A stretch of 48,508 bases of DNA from Chara braunii (lineage: Eukaryota > Streptophyta > Charophyceae > Charales > Characeae), in contig BFEA01000002.1 of NCBI GenBank assembly GCA_003427395.1, positions 8,184,592-8,233,099 of the forward strand, in the 5' to 3' direction. Below the pieces are notes generated by a model, which saw only the letters and a program-made list of their open reading frames with translations, did no database searches and had not been told where the DNA came from. Both the position numbers and the translations under genes were made by a program. Positions 1-10,418 of this stretch are shown piece after piece (position 1 is the first letter of the stretch; every line of letters starts with the position of its first letter).

Positions 1-414
1 AATGGAGTAATTAGGCATATTCGATCTGTCATTATGGCAGCATTTGAGTGTGAGACGTTGACATGTCGGGCGACCCCTGCCACCCGGGAGTAACCAAGCA
101 TTTGTAACCTGCTGATCACACGAATGAGGGCCTTGCTGTGTCGTCAGTTGTGGAGCTTTGCTTGTCGATCAACTGTCTAGTTAAGGGCTAACAAATGTCT
201 TTCACCTTCTCTAAGGGTGACTGGCTATCCAAATTGGGTATCTATGAGAGGATCTCAAGGTAATAAACGTGACCCCCCCCCGCAGCCGGGTAATTAATGC
301 CTGAGTCACGTCCACCATGCGTTACGTTTCTACAGCGAGCTACCTGTCACTATACACCTCGATTTCACAGTAAGCCACCTCTCCCTGTGCGTTGTGTCAC
401 TTTACCCACACCCA

Positions 415-450
<36 letters not shown>

Positions 451-1956
451 GCTCATTGATTAATCAGGCAGCAGATGCTCATTAGAAAACCAGACATTCA
501 CTACTCAAAGGCAGCGCAGAGAACTGTGCCCGTCCAGACGGGCTTGAGCTCTCAGTTTCGTGCGCGTCTGATTTCAGACCACTAGGGAGTATGAATGCTT
601 CGCGACCTGCAGATGGAATCAAAGTCTTGCTTACACGCTGTATCTGCCTCCGAATCACTCCTCGATTGACTAGTGATTATTTTATTTATCGATAATGCCT
701 ACAGATCTTATCTGGTTGTCNTGTCACCCTTCTGTTTGTTTGGCAATGAACTGTTCTGAAGCAAAGGGGGCAAAACCCTCATGATCCGTCCAAGCATGAA
801 GTCTAAACTCACCCAACAGATGCGAGTGGTTTAATTGGGCAGGACAATTTGTCTTTTTCCGTGACTAAGTAATGATATGGAATTCTCCCAAGAGAAGGGG
901 GAGTGGTAGGTGGGTCTCAAAGGTTACCCTGCTGGTCGCTGAGGACCTCCGAAGCGGGCGCGGCGAGTGACAGGCGTCGTTGCCCTTGGCTTCAGCGAAC
1001 GGTAGGTAGCCCCTCCCCGGGTTTCCTAACAACGAGCAGAGAACGAAATCAGACCTCACTTGGTGGAGAAAGAGGACAAGGGGGGTGTAGTCGGTCCCTT
1101 ATGCCACCAAGAAGGCAAAAGAGAGGATGTCCAAAAAGGAAAGTGGGAGAGGCGGAATCCGGAAGAAAGCATAAGTTGAAAGTGAGGTCAGTTTGACTCA
1201 ACCATTTCCCCGACTGCATGACTATGAAAAGAGGATGGGCTGATTGAACAACAAAGATGAAACAAAGCACAGCCAAAGAGCATGGAAAGAATAGGCATGT
1301 GGGAAGGGCTATGTGTTGACCCCTAACGGGGGACATTGTATGGATCTTTTTGCTTGTGTGGGACTGTGCAGGTGAGTAATGGCTAGAGATGCCTTGAGCG
1401 GGATAAGGGCGAGAGGAACTGGGCACCAAGAGGGAAAGGGAAGAGGGACAAAGGGGCTATGGGACCCTTAACATAGAGCCAATTCATGAAAATGACTTTT
1501 GAACTTGAGATTTGGAAGTGTGATTGGGAGTGCAATCGTACCAAGGAAAATGTGATGTTGTCTGTGCATGCATATGAGGACCCTGAAAAGACTAAGGGGC
1601 CTACTTCAATAAGGTGGGAAGCAAATTGTGAGATCCGATGGATGCGTAGAGGCGAGGGGAAGGACGGCCCCGCCGCACCCCAATGACGCCATATCGCCAA
1701 AATGTCTAGGGAAATGGTGCATGGCCTAAGGATGACGCTTAGCCTACGCACAAGAGAAGAGAAAGGCTCAAAGAACCCCTGGACTGCCTGCGTATTGAAA
1801 GGAGCAATTGCTTGAGAACACTGTAAAGAATCAAAAAAAAAATCAGCGTTGCGGAGCGACCAACGAGACTACCACCCGGCGTGAGGGTTGAGCTACATCC
1901 CCAATGTCAAAGCTCTCTCCGGCGATGGCCCACCCCCATCCATCTCAAAGCACTAG
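1..1956. other. Anonymous sequence upstream of the retroelement
   Basis: I recognise no gene here. It holds a CA microsatellite (405-447), a single unknown base at 721, and from about 850 to 1750 a purine-rich stretch whose open frames on both strands (for example minus 1383-1751) resemble no family I know. I looked for a 5' LTR matching the non-coding sequence after 6878 and did not find one. The retroelement that starts near 1957 therefore seems to have lost its 5' LTR and the start of gag. Confidence 0.5.
405..447. repeat. CA-rich microsatellite
   Basis: The tract begins as CCCACA repeats and becomes a pure CA dinucleotide run. Confidence 0.95.
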
Positions 1957-2487
1957 GTGGGGGTGACCTTGGGACGAATGGCCCGCGCCCTGAGCATGAG
2001 TGTAGGCGGGCCGAGCCAACTGGGACCCGCAGTGGGGTCGACTAAGGCTCGAAAGTCTACCGGGGTTTGGCCCTACAACGCTGGTGCCCCGTTGTTACCG
2101 GAAGGTGACCAGAGCGACGACCTCGACCTCTGCGAGGCCGTCCACTATCACTTGGAGGACTCTACCCTCCCTGTAGTTGAACGCCTTCAGCTCACGCTCT
2201 CCGCCCTCTCTTGGGCACGCAGCCGCCCTGGTCACGCTGGCTCGTCGCCCCCCGAGGTCCCTCAGCAGGACCTTCTTCAGGGCATTGTCCCTCCTCGCGG
2301 TGTCCTTTCCGCTGAGGAACGCGCGGCCATTTTGGGCTGGCGTGGGTGTTCGCGCTGCCGCCAGGACGGGCATACCTCCTCGCGGTGTCCTTACACCGCC
2401 GCCCTCGACCGCCACTACGCTGACCTTTCTCGCCAGCGCCGTGCTCAGTCCCCCCCTGGCGCCTCGCATCCCCGCAGCGCCTCCTAG
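1957..2487 (+). pseudogene. gag: Gag C-terminal part with CCHC zinc knuckle
   Basis: Gag packages the element's RNA. The 176-codon frame carries a zinc knuckle at 2347-2388 with exact CX2CX4HX4C spacing (C131, C134, H139, C144), the nucleic-acid-binding motif of retroelement nucleocapsids. Upstream residues 50-100 are acidic and Leu-rich, as in capsid tails, but the conserved N-terminal capsid region is absent. Right after the knuckle, a run of seven C (2450-2456) coincides with loss of frame. The protein-like reading continues in frame 0, consistent with one lost C. The TAG at 2485 is therefore a stop in the wrong frame rather than the natural end. Confidence 0.85.
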
Positions 2488-3214
2488 CCACGGTGCAGTG
2501 TACACCTGCGCCCTTCTCAGTAGTCGGCTTCCCGACATCTCCGTCGCGGTTTGCCCCTCTCGCGACTGGAGTTGAGGTATCGCAGGATCTGACAAAGTGT
2601 ACTCAGCCCTCTGTCGCCGTACCGTCTGCACCTCCGCAGACCACCGTCTCCCCTCCTGCCCCTCCCCGACTACCGACGCGTCGAGCCATTCGCTCAGCCC
2701 GTTGCAGCGAGCAGCTTGGGACTCGCGAGGACGTTGTGTCCTCCCTGCTGGACTTGAGCATACTCTAGGCTCGTCATGAGCGACTCACCTTCCATGTCGC
2801 TGCACTGCGTCGCCTTCTCGCTATCCTCTCTGACCCTGATCGCACTCTCCCGATCATTCCAGTCCGACTCGGGACCTCCACGAGGGTGTACTCAGCGTTG
2901 TGGGATTCCGGTTCCCAGGGCGACTTCATTCACCCACGTGTGGTGAAGGAAGTACGTGGGTGAATGAAGCACGCCTACCCACGACAGGATCTCTGACTCC
3001 CATCTCCGTCACCCTCAGAGATGACAAGACCCAGCGCTTCTCTGATCAGACGGTCACCGACCTCCCTTTCTTCCTCACCCTCAAACCGATTGATCGTCCC
3101 CCGGCGTCTCGTCGCCACCGCTCCTCCGCACATTTCGATGTGATGGATATGGGGTACGATTTCATTCTCGGTACGCCGTGGTCTCGTCGGTTCCGCAGCA
3201 CCGAGGCCGATTAG
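2457..3214 (+). pseudogene. Gag-pol linker and aspartic protease remnant
   Basis: Frame 0 encodes a Pro/Ser/Thr-rich linker (to about 2765, TAG at 2766) and then the protease core. The catalytic Asp-Ser-Gly lies at 2904-2912, within a context like ALWDSGSQGDFIHP, typical of gypsy proteases that process Gag-Pol. A 17-nt insertion at 2955-2971 shifts the frame. The rest of the protease continues in frame 2 and ends with the family motif ILGTPW at about 3164-3181. The next TAG (3212) stands where gypsy proteins usually have Trp (TGG). The active-site triad itself is intact, but the protein cannot be made. Confidence 0.88.
2924..2969. repeat. Perfect 16-bp inverted repeat in the protease region
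   Basis: Arms at 2924-2939 and 2954-2969 are exact reverse complements around a 14-nt loop. The right arm lies within the 17-nt segment whose removal would bring the two protease frames into register. Confidence 0.97.
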
Positions 3215-5305
3215 GCGACCAACACTCTCGTTCTCAAAACGAAGTGTAGACAGACGTATCGCGTACCTTTCATAGGTACTACCACGGCACCATGCCCCGA
3301 CCCTCCTCCCCCGGAGCCCTCCGTGCCCACACCATCTCCTTCTATCACTGTCACCTCGCCTCGGCAGTTCGCTCACTTCATCCGATAGGACGACGATAGC
3401 TTCTTTATGATGAATGTTACGGATCTCTTACACCACGATCCACCCTGTCCCGATGCCGAGCTCATTCCTCAGGAGCCAGATCCTCCTTCTATCTCCATGG
3501 CTCCCATCTCTACTTCCCACCCTTCGTCGTCTGTCGAGTCCACCCTGTCGTCGCGCTCTGACGCTGACGCTGAGGAACTCGCACGATATACGGCTGACCT
3601 GGAGCCCGCTGTTTGTGACCTCATTCGAGAGTACCACGACGTTTTCCCATCGTCGTTCTCATATGTCGGTATCCCACCAATGCGTGACGTCGAGCACTCA
3701 ATCCAGCTTGCGCCTAACTATCGCGTTCACCACCAGACACCCTACAGACTCTCGATCCCCGAGGCCACCAAACTCAAGCGTCGGCTTGAGGAGCTCCTGA
3801 GACTGGGTTTCATTAAACCCAGCAATTCCCCGTGGGGTGCACCCGTCCTCTTTGCTCGCAAAGCGGATGAAACTCCCTGTCTCTGCATCGATTATCGCGG
3901 TCTCAACCGCTACACGGTTAAGAACAGCTACCCCATGCCTCATTCTGACGAGCTGTTCGATCGCCAAGCAGGCAACCGCTTCTTTACGAAGATTGATCTT
4001 CGTAGCGGTTACCATCAGATCCGCGTCGCTGCAGCGGACCAGCCGAAGACAGCGTTCCAATCTCGCTTCGGCCACTATGAGTTTACGGTGATGCCATTCG
4101 GCCTCACCAATGCACCCGCTACCTTTCAGAGGGCAATGAACGACATCTTCAGAGACATCCTAGAGCAGTACGTTCTTGTCTCCCTCGACGATATCCTGGT
4201 CTACAGTCGTACCCTTGAGGAGCACCTCACACACCTCCACGACGTCCTTTACCGCTTGCGCAGCCATGACTTCTATTCCAAACTGAGCAAGTGCCGCTTT
4301 GCCCAGCACAAAGTGGATTTCTGAGGACACTACGTGTCTGACCAGGGTCTCCACATGGACGACACGAAGATCACTGCTATTGCGAAGTGGCTCATCCCCA
4401 CATCCGCCAAGCAGCGTCGCAGCTTCCTAGGCCTGACCAGCTACTATAGTAATTTCATCCAGGGATACGCTAGGTATTCCTACATCCTTACCTCCACCCT
4501 CCTCCGGAAGAACCCGCCATGGGCCTGGACACCCCTCCACGAGGACACCTTCTACGCCCTCAAGAAGGCGGTGACATGCGCACCGGTTCTTCACCTACCC
4601 GACCGCCCTTTTATCCTTACCACCGATGCGTCAGACTTTGATGTAGGAGCAGTACTTTCTCAGATTTTCCCCTCCACTCCCGATCCCTCTCATCCTTGTA
4701 TCCCTCGCTTTCCACCTCCTACCCCTACCACTGCTTTCCGCCTGACGCCTACTCGTCCATCTGCCGACGAACCTTCTATTGACTATTCTCCTACCATCGC
4801 CGAGGACGACACTATCGAGTCTCGCTCAGGTGATTGTCCGATAGCCTTCTACTCCCGACAGCTCCTGCCCGCCAAGATAAACTACACCTCTGATGAGCGA
4901 GAGGTTCTCGCAGTAGTTTATGCCGCTCGGCACTGGCGTCACTACCTGCACGGAGCACCATTCACGGTGCGCACGGACAACTCTGTTGTCCAGGCTTTTC
5001 TGACGAAGCCGAAGCTCACTCCTCGACAGGCTCGCTGGTGGCGCGACCTATCCGAGTTTAGTTTCACCACTGAGCACATCAAGGGTGAAACTAATTGGGT
5101 CGCAGCTGCCTTATCTTGGCGCCCTGACCACGATCAAGAGCAGATCCAACTCACTGCGATCTCGGTCACCACTGTCCACCACTCGGTGACCGACGAGTTT
5201 CGCACTCAATACCGCCACTGCCTTGACTATCGCGACATCCACGCGACCCTTCGGAGTGGCAAGACCGTCCCGAACTACTCTCTCGAGGACAACGGTCTTG
5301 TGTAC
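3215..5305 (+). pseudogene. Reverse transcriptase and RNase H remnant
   Basis: One frame (frame 2) carries the whole RT-RNase H, interrupted by TAG 3386 and TGA 4322. RT motifs in order include FIKPSNSPWGAPVLFARK (about 3810-3864), IDYRGLN (about 3889-3909), KIDLRSGYHQI (about 3989-4021) and MPFGLTNAPATFQ (about 4091-4129). The polymerase box reads S-L-D-D at 4181-4192 where the family has Y-L-D-D, so the first Tyr is lost. RNase H follows with TTDASDFDVGAVLSQ (catalytic Asp codon 4625-4627), DEREVLAVVYA and VRTDNS. Between VLSQ and PIAFYSRQL lies an insert of about 58 codons (4664-4837), rich in Pro and Thr, where relatives have roughly ten. The downstream ADALSRRPD-like motif is degraded. 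Confidence 0.95.
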
Positions 5306-6554
5306 TGACACGGTTCATAATGCATAAGAGAGCGCCGTATTTGTGTTTCCTTCACTGGACAACTACGTGTCCGGGCAGTAGCAGAGTTCCATGACAAGGC
5401 AACCGCTGATGATATGGGCCTCCATAAGTCAAATGGGCTTCCACAAGACGTTGGCTCGTGTGAGCTGCCTGTATGTCTGGCCGAAACGCAAGGACTTTGT
5501 GAAGGACTACGTCGCAGAGTGTCCCACCTGTCAGGAGGTGAACAATGCGAACCACCTTCCTTATGGTTTGTTCCAACCTCTTCCTATCCCTGAGGGTCGT
5601 TGGCAGTCCATCTCGATGGACTTTATCGGTCCTCTCCGTCATCCGACCTCCCGCGATCATGATGTTATCCTGGTCGTCGTCGACCGCTTCACGAAGCGTG
5701 CACCCTTTGTTCCGTGCCGCTATGCCATCAGTGCACGTGAGGTCGCCGACATCGTGTTTGACCGAGTCGTGCGTGACCACGGCTTACCTCTGAGCATCAT
5801 ATCTGACCGTGACCCGCGCTTTACCAGCCGATTCTAGCGACGACTCCACGAGGTGTACGACACCCAGCTCCGCTTCTCCTCGTCTTACCATCCCCAGACT
5901 GATGGTCAGACCGAGGTCACGGACAAGACTCTCGGAGATATTCTCCAAAAGATTGTCCGTGACGACCAGTAGTGGGATCTCCATCTTGCCCACGCGGAGA
6001 TAGTCTACAACCACGCCGTCTCGCCAGCCACGGGGATGTCGCCTTACTATTGCGACCTCAGCTATCACCCTCGTGTCCCCGCGGACTTCCTTCGACCGTC
6101 ACAGATGCACCCCGACACGAGTTGTCCCGCGCTGGATGATCGGGTTGCACACATGACGTCGATCATGAAGACCGCGCATGAGCACATAGCCGCTTCCCAG
6201 ACTCGCATGGCCGCACGTGCGAAACGATCGCGAATGAATCATCCATTCAAAGTTGGTGACGATGTGCTTGTCGACGCCCGCCACTTACAGCTCGAAGCGG
6301 ACACGCTTCGCAAGTTGTGGCATCGCTTCTTTGACCCATGCCGCATCCTCCAGGCCGTCGGTTCTGATACGGCATCTAGCCCGGTCAGCTTCCGTGTGAA
6401 GCTGCCCGACTACCTACGTCAGGCTCGTGTGCATGATGTCTACCACGTCTCGTTACTGCGTCCCTATCGCAGACCGTCCGAGCGTTTCGCTGGACGACCA
6501 TACGAGCGCCCTTCACCCATCATGGTGGACGACCATGAGGAGTTCCTCGTTTCA
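5306..6554 (+). pseudogene. Integrase remnant (HHCC zinc finger, DDE core)
   Basis: Integrase inserts the cDNA into the host genome. The zinc-binding part starts in frame 2 (EFHDKATADD, about 5384). The second zinc-binding His position reads Asp (5411-5413). A 19-nt tandem duplication (5414-5447) then moves the reading to frame 0, where CPTC supplies the two Cys (5520-5531). The DDE triad is complete: Asp 5619, Asp 5805 and Glu 5913, with 35 residues between the last two as in the D,D35E family. TAG at 5835 replaces the Trp expected after FTSRF, and another TAG lies at 5970. Frame 0 then stays open through 6036-6554, giving the C-terminal SH3-like region (DVLVDARHLQL, RVHDVYHVSLLRPY) before the chromodomain. 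Confidence 0.93.
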
Positions 6555-6878
6555 TAGATTATTGGTCGCCGAGTCACCGACGACAACCCTCCCCATGTCG
6601 AGTATCTCGTACGTTGGAAGGGTTACCCTAACGAGGAGGCTACCTAGGAGCCCCTCGAGCACTTGCGGCACGCTTGCATGTTGGTGCGTGTCTATGATCG
6701 TGCTCGTCAGGCTGAGTTCACTGCTCCTCCTCAGCCCACTGACTCTCCTTCTTCTCCCTCAGTTGAGAAGACTGCTGAAGTCGAGCCTGCTCCATTTGAG
6801 GCCGACCTTCAGCAGCAGCCGGATGCTTCTGAGCGTCCACAACGCACTCGTCGTCGTCCTGCTCGATACGACGATTGA
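6537..6878 (+). pseudogene. Chromodomain and Pol C-terminal tail
   Basis: Frame 0 encodes a classic chromodomain, the module that in chromoviruses directs integration toward modified chromatin. Visible motifs are EEFLVS-stop-IIGRR, VEYLVRWKGYPNEE and, after another stop, EPLEHL (6537-6665). The stop at 6645 sits where chromodomains have Trp (EATWEP-like), so a TGG-to-TAG change is likely. The stop at 6555 falls where a charged residue is usual. A Ser/Pro/Glu-rich tail follows and ends in RRRPARYDD and a TGA at 6876, probably the natural end of Pol. Confidence 0.92.
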
Positions 6879-8400
6879 CTCTGACTTACCTTCCCACGTT
6901 TTTGACTTCTCCGTACTCCATCCATACCAATTTTGCTACTTTAGCTCGTCGACTTTGCGGCTCTTCTTCGACGGCATTCCGAACTTCTCATCATGGACGT
7001 CATCGGCAGCTTCATGGACTTCGTCACGATCAGTTCTGCCTACTTCAGACGTCGTCACTCTTTTACCACTTTACCCTGCACAGTACCCTTGTTGTGTCGC
7101 ATGATGGTCTCCCTTTAGTCGGGTTCCTCTGAGTTGGGATCTCCCTTGGTATACGCATAGGCATTGGAACCGTAGCGTTGCCCTGGCTTCCCAGCTTACG
7201 AATCTAGCTCTCACTTCCCTCACTTTAGGAGTCATTTGCATGATTCCCTTACCCATCACTTTTTCTACCCTCTGCCGGCCCTCACGCCCTAGTTAGGCAG
7301 CCTTGCATGCTTCATCTAGGTGCGCCCAGTATACCAGGCTCCCCTATTCCCCTGCATGGTCGACCTTCCATAGCAGTCACCCCTTTAGTCGAGCATTACC
7401 CGCCCTGATGGTCTATCTGTTAGGATCATTCGTTTTGTTCGCTCCCAGTTCCCTACCCTCATTGAGCCTGATGACATGTGTTTCCCTGTCATTATGTGTG
7501 GATGCCCTTAGGAGTTTTCCGACCCCTAGGCTGCATTCGCCACCCTCAAAGATCATCCCACCCTATGGTTTTGCGACACACTTCTCCTGTGACATATGGT
7601 TGACTTGTTGCTTTGTTGCTCTCAGACTGAGGCTACCGCCTCTGACATTTCTAGGATTTAGTTGTTTTGCTTTTGTTGTTCTTAGGACTTATACACTAGT
7701 CGGTTGTTTCCAGACTGAGGCCACTGCCTCCAACATTCTAGGATTTAGTTGTCATTGCTCGCTGTCTTTCCTAGGACATGTATACTAGTTAGTTGCTTGT
7801 GCTTTCACTTAGGCTGTTAGCTGTGACATTGATGGTTTTGTGACATTTTGCTAGCCTAGGTTGCATCGCATGGACTCAGCATGGAGCTTGCTCCACATCC
7901 TAGATTACTCAGTTTTCTTTTCTTTGGTAGAGTTCCGCTTCTTGGCGGAAGCGTGTTTGTATCTAGGCGATCCATCACAGGCTGAGGATCGTGTAGCGGA
8001 CCTCTGGTGGGCCTGTGAGACGAGCCCCTTGGCCTGTTCTCACAGGCCTGTGTTGTATTCGGGGTAGTCCAGTCCAGGCCGGTACCTCTGTCGGTACCAG
8101 CCAGTCCAATCCAGTCCGTCAGTCCGCTGGGGTATACCCCAGCCATTGTCTCTTTTCAGGATCATTCTACAGTGGCACGATCTTGGAGTACGTGCGCTGG
8201 AGTCGTGTGTGGGAGCTGCGCTGTGCCATTTCGCTCCGCCTTCCTTCCTCCATCACCATCTTTATCACGACGGACCACCTCACCCGACGGGTCCGCCACA
8301 GAGGAGGGGGAAGAGGAAGAAGAGGAAGGAGGAAGGAGAGGGAGGGAAAGGAAATACAGACACTGTAAAGCACTCATAGAACCGATGCAAGATAGTAAGT
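6879..8400 (+). other. Non-coding 3' region of the chromovirus, LTR not delimited
   Basis: No open frame here resembles a protein. The pyrimidine-rich sequence after the Pol stop is likely the 3' untranslated region and perhaps part of the 3' LTR. It includes an 88-bp tandem duplication (7623-7796) and a 55-nt uninterrupted purine tract (8300-8354) that could be a polypurine primer, although it is unusually long. I could not find a second LTR copy, so the LTR edges are unknown. Confidence 0.5.
7623..7796 (+). repeat. Two diverged tandem copies, period about 88 bp
   Basis: Copies start at 7623 and 7711. They share CAGACTGAGGC, a CTAGGATTTAGTTGT block and a CTAGGAC...TACTAGT block, with point differences and small indels. 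Confidence 0.9.
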
Positions 8401-8927
8401 GAAATCTCCCGAACGTAACTCAGTTGCAAACTAATGACAGTAAAACATAACAACTGAGTACGAAACCGTGGCTAATCCAACCGGTTCAGCAACTCATCAG
8501 GGACCTTTCGGTGTTTGTCGGTAAAGACTTCCTCACTGTAGCGGTATATATCTTGCTCGTTAAAGAGTAGGAATTGCAGTTCACTATCAGTCTGACGCAA
8601 AAGGAGCCGTACCGACAACTTCTAGACACCTAACATCAAGCGGGCCCTACTGACGTCCAGGCCATAGTTCAAATCACCTGAAACTACTGAATCACAAATT
8701 CCTCTGGCAGTTCGAGAGTTCAAATCCATTATCCCAACCTACATATTCGGCCTTAGTACCCTTCCAAAACCGGGTAACGGTCCTGAGTTCGAGGCCACAC
8801 CAACACAATCCCTTTCTTCACTTGTTCCGCGGCCTTCGAAAAAACTTCAACACTTCAGTCCTACAATACTTCCCTTAAATACCCGACAACGACTCAACAC
8901 CTTAGCATAAAATTCTGAGCACAATAA

Positions 8928-9220
8928 GCACTATTATGCTACGGGTCCTACTTCGGGCTTTTCCCAGGTCGTTCGGGAACTATCAACATCACGCAATCAG
9001 GTGTTGTGGGCGCTTGGGTGGGTGAGAAGGCCCATTACAACTACGCGACCAACACCTGTGCTACCGGTAAGGTGTGCGGTCACTACACCCAGGTCGTCTG
9101 GAAGAACACCAAACAAGTCGGGTGTGCTATCGCCGCCTGCATGTATGGGTCGTTAACGCATAAATCGCCATCTGCCGGTACAGCCCACCTGGCAACTATA
9201 TAGGTCAAAAACCCTATTGA
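8928..9220 (+). pseudogene. PR-1/CAP-domain protein remnant
   Basis: The C-terminal half of a pathogenesis-related-1 (CAP superfamily) secreted protein is recognisable. Frame 0 carries VVGAWVGEKAHYNY, then the CAP signature GKVCGHYTQVVWKNTKQVGCA (about 9067-9129). The family ending CRYSPPGNYIGQKPY plus TGA (9173-9220) is in frame 2, so one base appears to be lost between 9150 and 9166; a TAA sits in frame 2 at 9161. Upstream to 8928 the frame is open but only weakly CAP-like (YGSYFGLFPG...). I found neither the N-terminal helices nor a signal peptide between 8400 and 8925. It is either a truncated pseudogene or a last exon with a sequencing error. Cys positions of the CAP fold are retained in the visible part. 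Confidence 0.85.
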
Positions 9221-9222
9221 CC

Positions 9223-9910
9223 CTCCGATTTACTCTCAGACTGTGAGTGAGAGCATACTGACACGGAGTGTGTTCTAGATGCATCTGACTACAATTACGG
9301 CGAGGTGAGGGATGAATCGGACTGCAATCACGTCTAGAGCTTTCTGGAGAAAGTCTGTACTCTGAGTACTATGTCCTGAGTTTGCATCTCTGTTCGGAGG
9401 ATCAAGTAGTTCTGAGCGTCAGTCTGACAGTCAGTCAGTCCTGCCTGAAAAGCATAGTAACTGTTGTCGTAGCCTGACGCAGGCGCTTTAAATTTTACTC
9501 TTTTTATGGACGGGATTGCGGCCAGTAGCATGTCGGTCCAACCGTAAATTCGGTCAGATACATTCAAGATACTGCTAGTATGAGTACACTGCGTAGCCTC
9601 ACTCGGACGTGGTTGGCCATCGACTGCTTCTGGTAATTGAACATTTCTGTCAGGATTGACACTCCTGATCTATTTGGCAACGGCTATACGGCACGTGAGT
9701 GTACAAAACAATGACGTGGTAGATATAGCTATCGTTGATCCGTTTTTTTCTTTTCCCCCTAAATCAAATCTGTTATTCCCTATGTACCACTCCTCCCCCT
9801 GTCCCCCCCTTCCCCCTCCCCTCCCAAAAAAAAAAAAAAAAGTATCATTCTACCTGCAGTAGATGTCATCTCTATGGATTTTTCTAGACTACTTTCTATT
9901 TTGTCGTGAT
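9223..9910. other. No recognisable feature
   Basis: I see only low-complexity pieces: a C-rich stretch followed by an A-run at about 9826-9841. The minus frame at 9334-9567 matches nothing I know. Confidence 0.4.
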
Positions 9911-9913
9911 TTT

Positions 9914-10415
9914 GGGCCTCGCTGCACTACGCTAGACTCATGAAAAATTTCAAGAGCACGTCTAGCACTGTCAGACTCCTGGATTGGCATCAAGTGCTGT
10001 CGTCGCTGCACTTACTCCCGACTCTCGACTTTCGTGAGCATTCTCGACTATAGGACAAAATTGAAAGGACACTACACAACAGGAGAAGGCTGGGTTTGTC
10101 CACCGAGACTGGAGGCCGACTCTTGAATTTGCAAACCGCAGGGAGGGTCCGGTCGGCCTCATTTGAAAAATACGCCCTTGCAGGCGGGAACTGTGGAAGC
10201 TTCAAGAGCACCTCCGTTGGGCTGATTCTGACAGCTCTTCAAGGGATGGACCAAGAACACTTTTCCACAGATAGTGCAGCGATGACTCACTCTCGATGTT
10301 TTCGAGAGTGAATCTGACAGCTCTTGAAAGGAAATTCAGGACGCGGCATCAAGAGTTAGTGCAGCGGTGATGAACTCTTGAATTTTCAAGATTCAAGAGT
10401 AGTGCAGCGAGGCCC
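9914..10415. mobile_element. MITE-like element M2
   Basis: Ends are inverted: GGGCCTCGCTGCACTAC at 9914 and its complement ending at 10415. The inner part of the arms is less well conserved. TTT flanks both sides (9911-9913 and 10416-10418), consistent with a 3-bp target duplication. The interior has subterminal copies of CGTCGCTGCACTTACTC and of CTCTCGA palindromes and no reading frame. It shares its right TTT with the left TTT of M3. TIRs beginning GGGCC with 3-bp duplications resemble Tourist/PIF-Harbinger MITEs, but those normally duplicate TTA/TAA, so the superfamily is uncertain. Confidence 0.75.
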
Positions 10416-10418
10416 TTT

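Larger units (their letters stand above)
1957..6878 (+). mobile_element. Decayed Ty3/gypsy chromovirus, internal coding region
   Basis: The domains appear in order: gag CCHC zinc knuckle, aspartic protease, reverse transcriptase, RNase H, integrase (HHCC and DDE), chromodomain. That order, with a C-terminal chromodomain after integrase, defines Ty3/gypsy chromoviruses. The coding frame moves from frame 1 to 0 to 2 to 0, so it is broken by at least three frameshifts. In-frame stops lie at 2766, 3212, 3386, 4322, 5306, 5318, 5835, 5970, 6555 and 6645. The usual N-terminal capsid part of gag and a 5' LTR are not visible, so the copy is probably 5'-truncated. It is non-functional. Coordinates cover recognisable coding sequence only; the 3' non-coding part and any LTR lie beyond 6878. 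Confidence 0.95.

Noticed and set aside
2485-2487. TAG as the natural end of a separate gag gene
   Set aside because: Protein-like sequence continues in another frame from the C-run just upstream, so a frameshift is more likely.
1823-8372. ACACTGTAAAG occurs at about 1823 and 8362, on either side of the chromovirus, suggesting LTR edges
   Set aside because: Only 11 bases match, with no extension on either side; chance is plausible.
8684-8790. GAGTTCAAATCC and GAGTTCGAGGCC look like pol III B boxes
   Set aside because: No A box at the right distance and no fold; not reported as SINE or tRNA.
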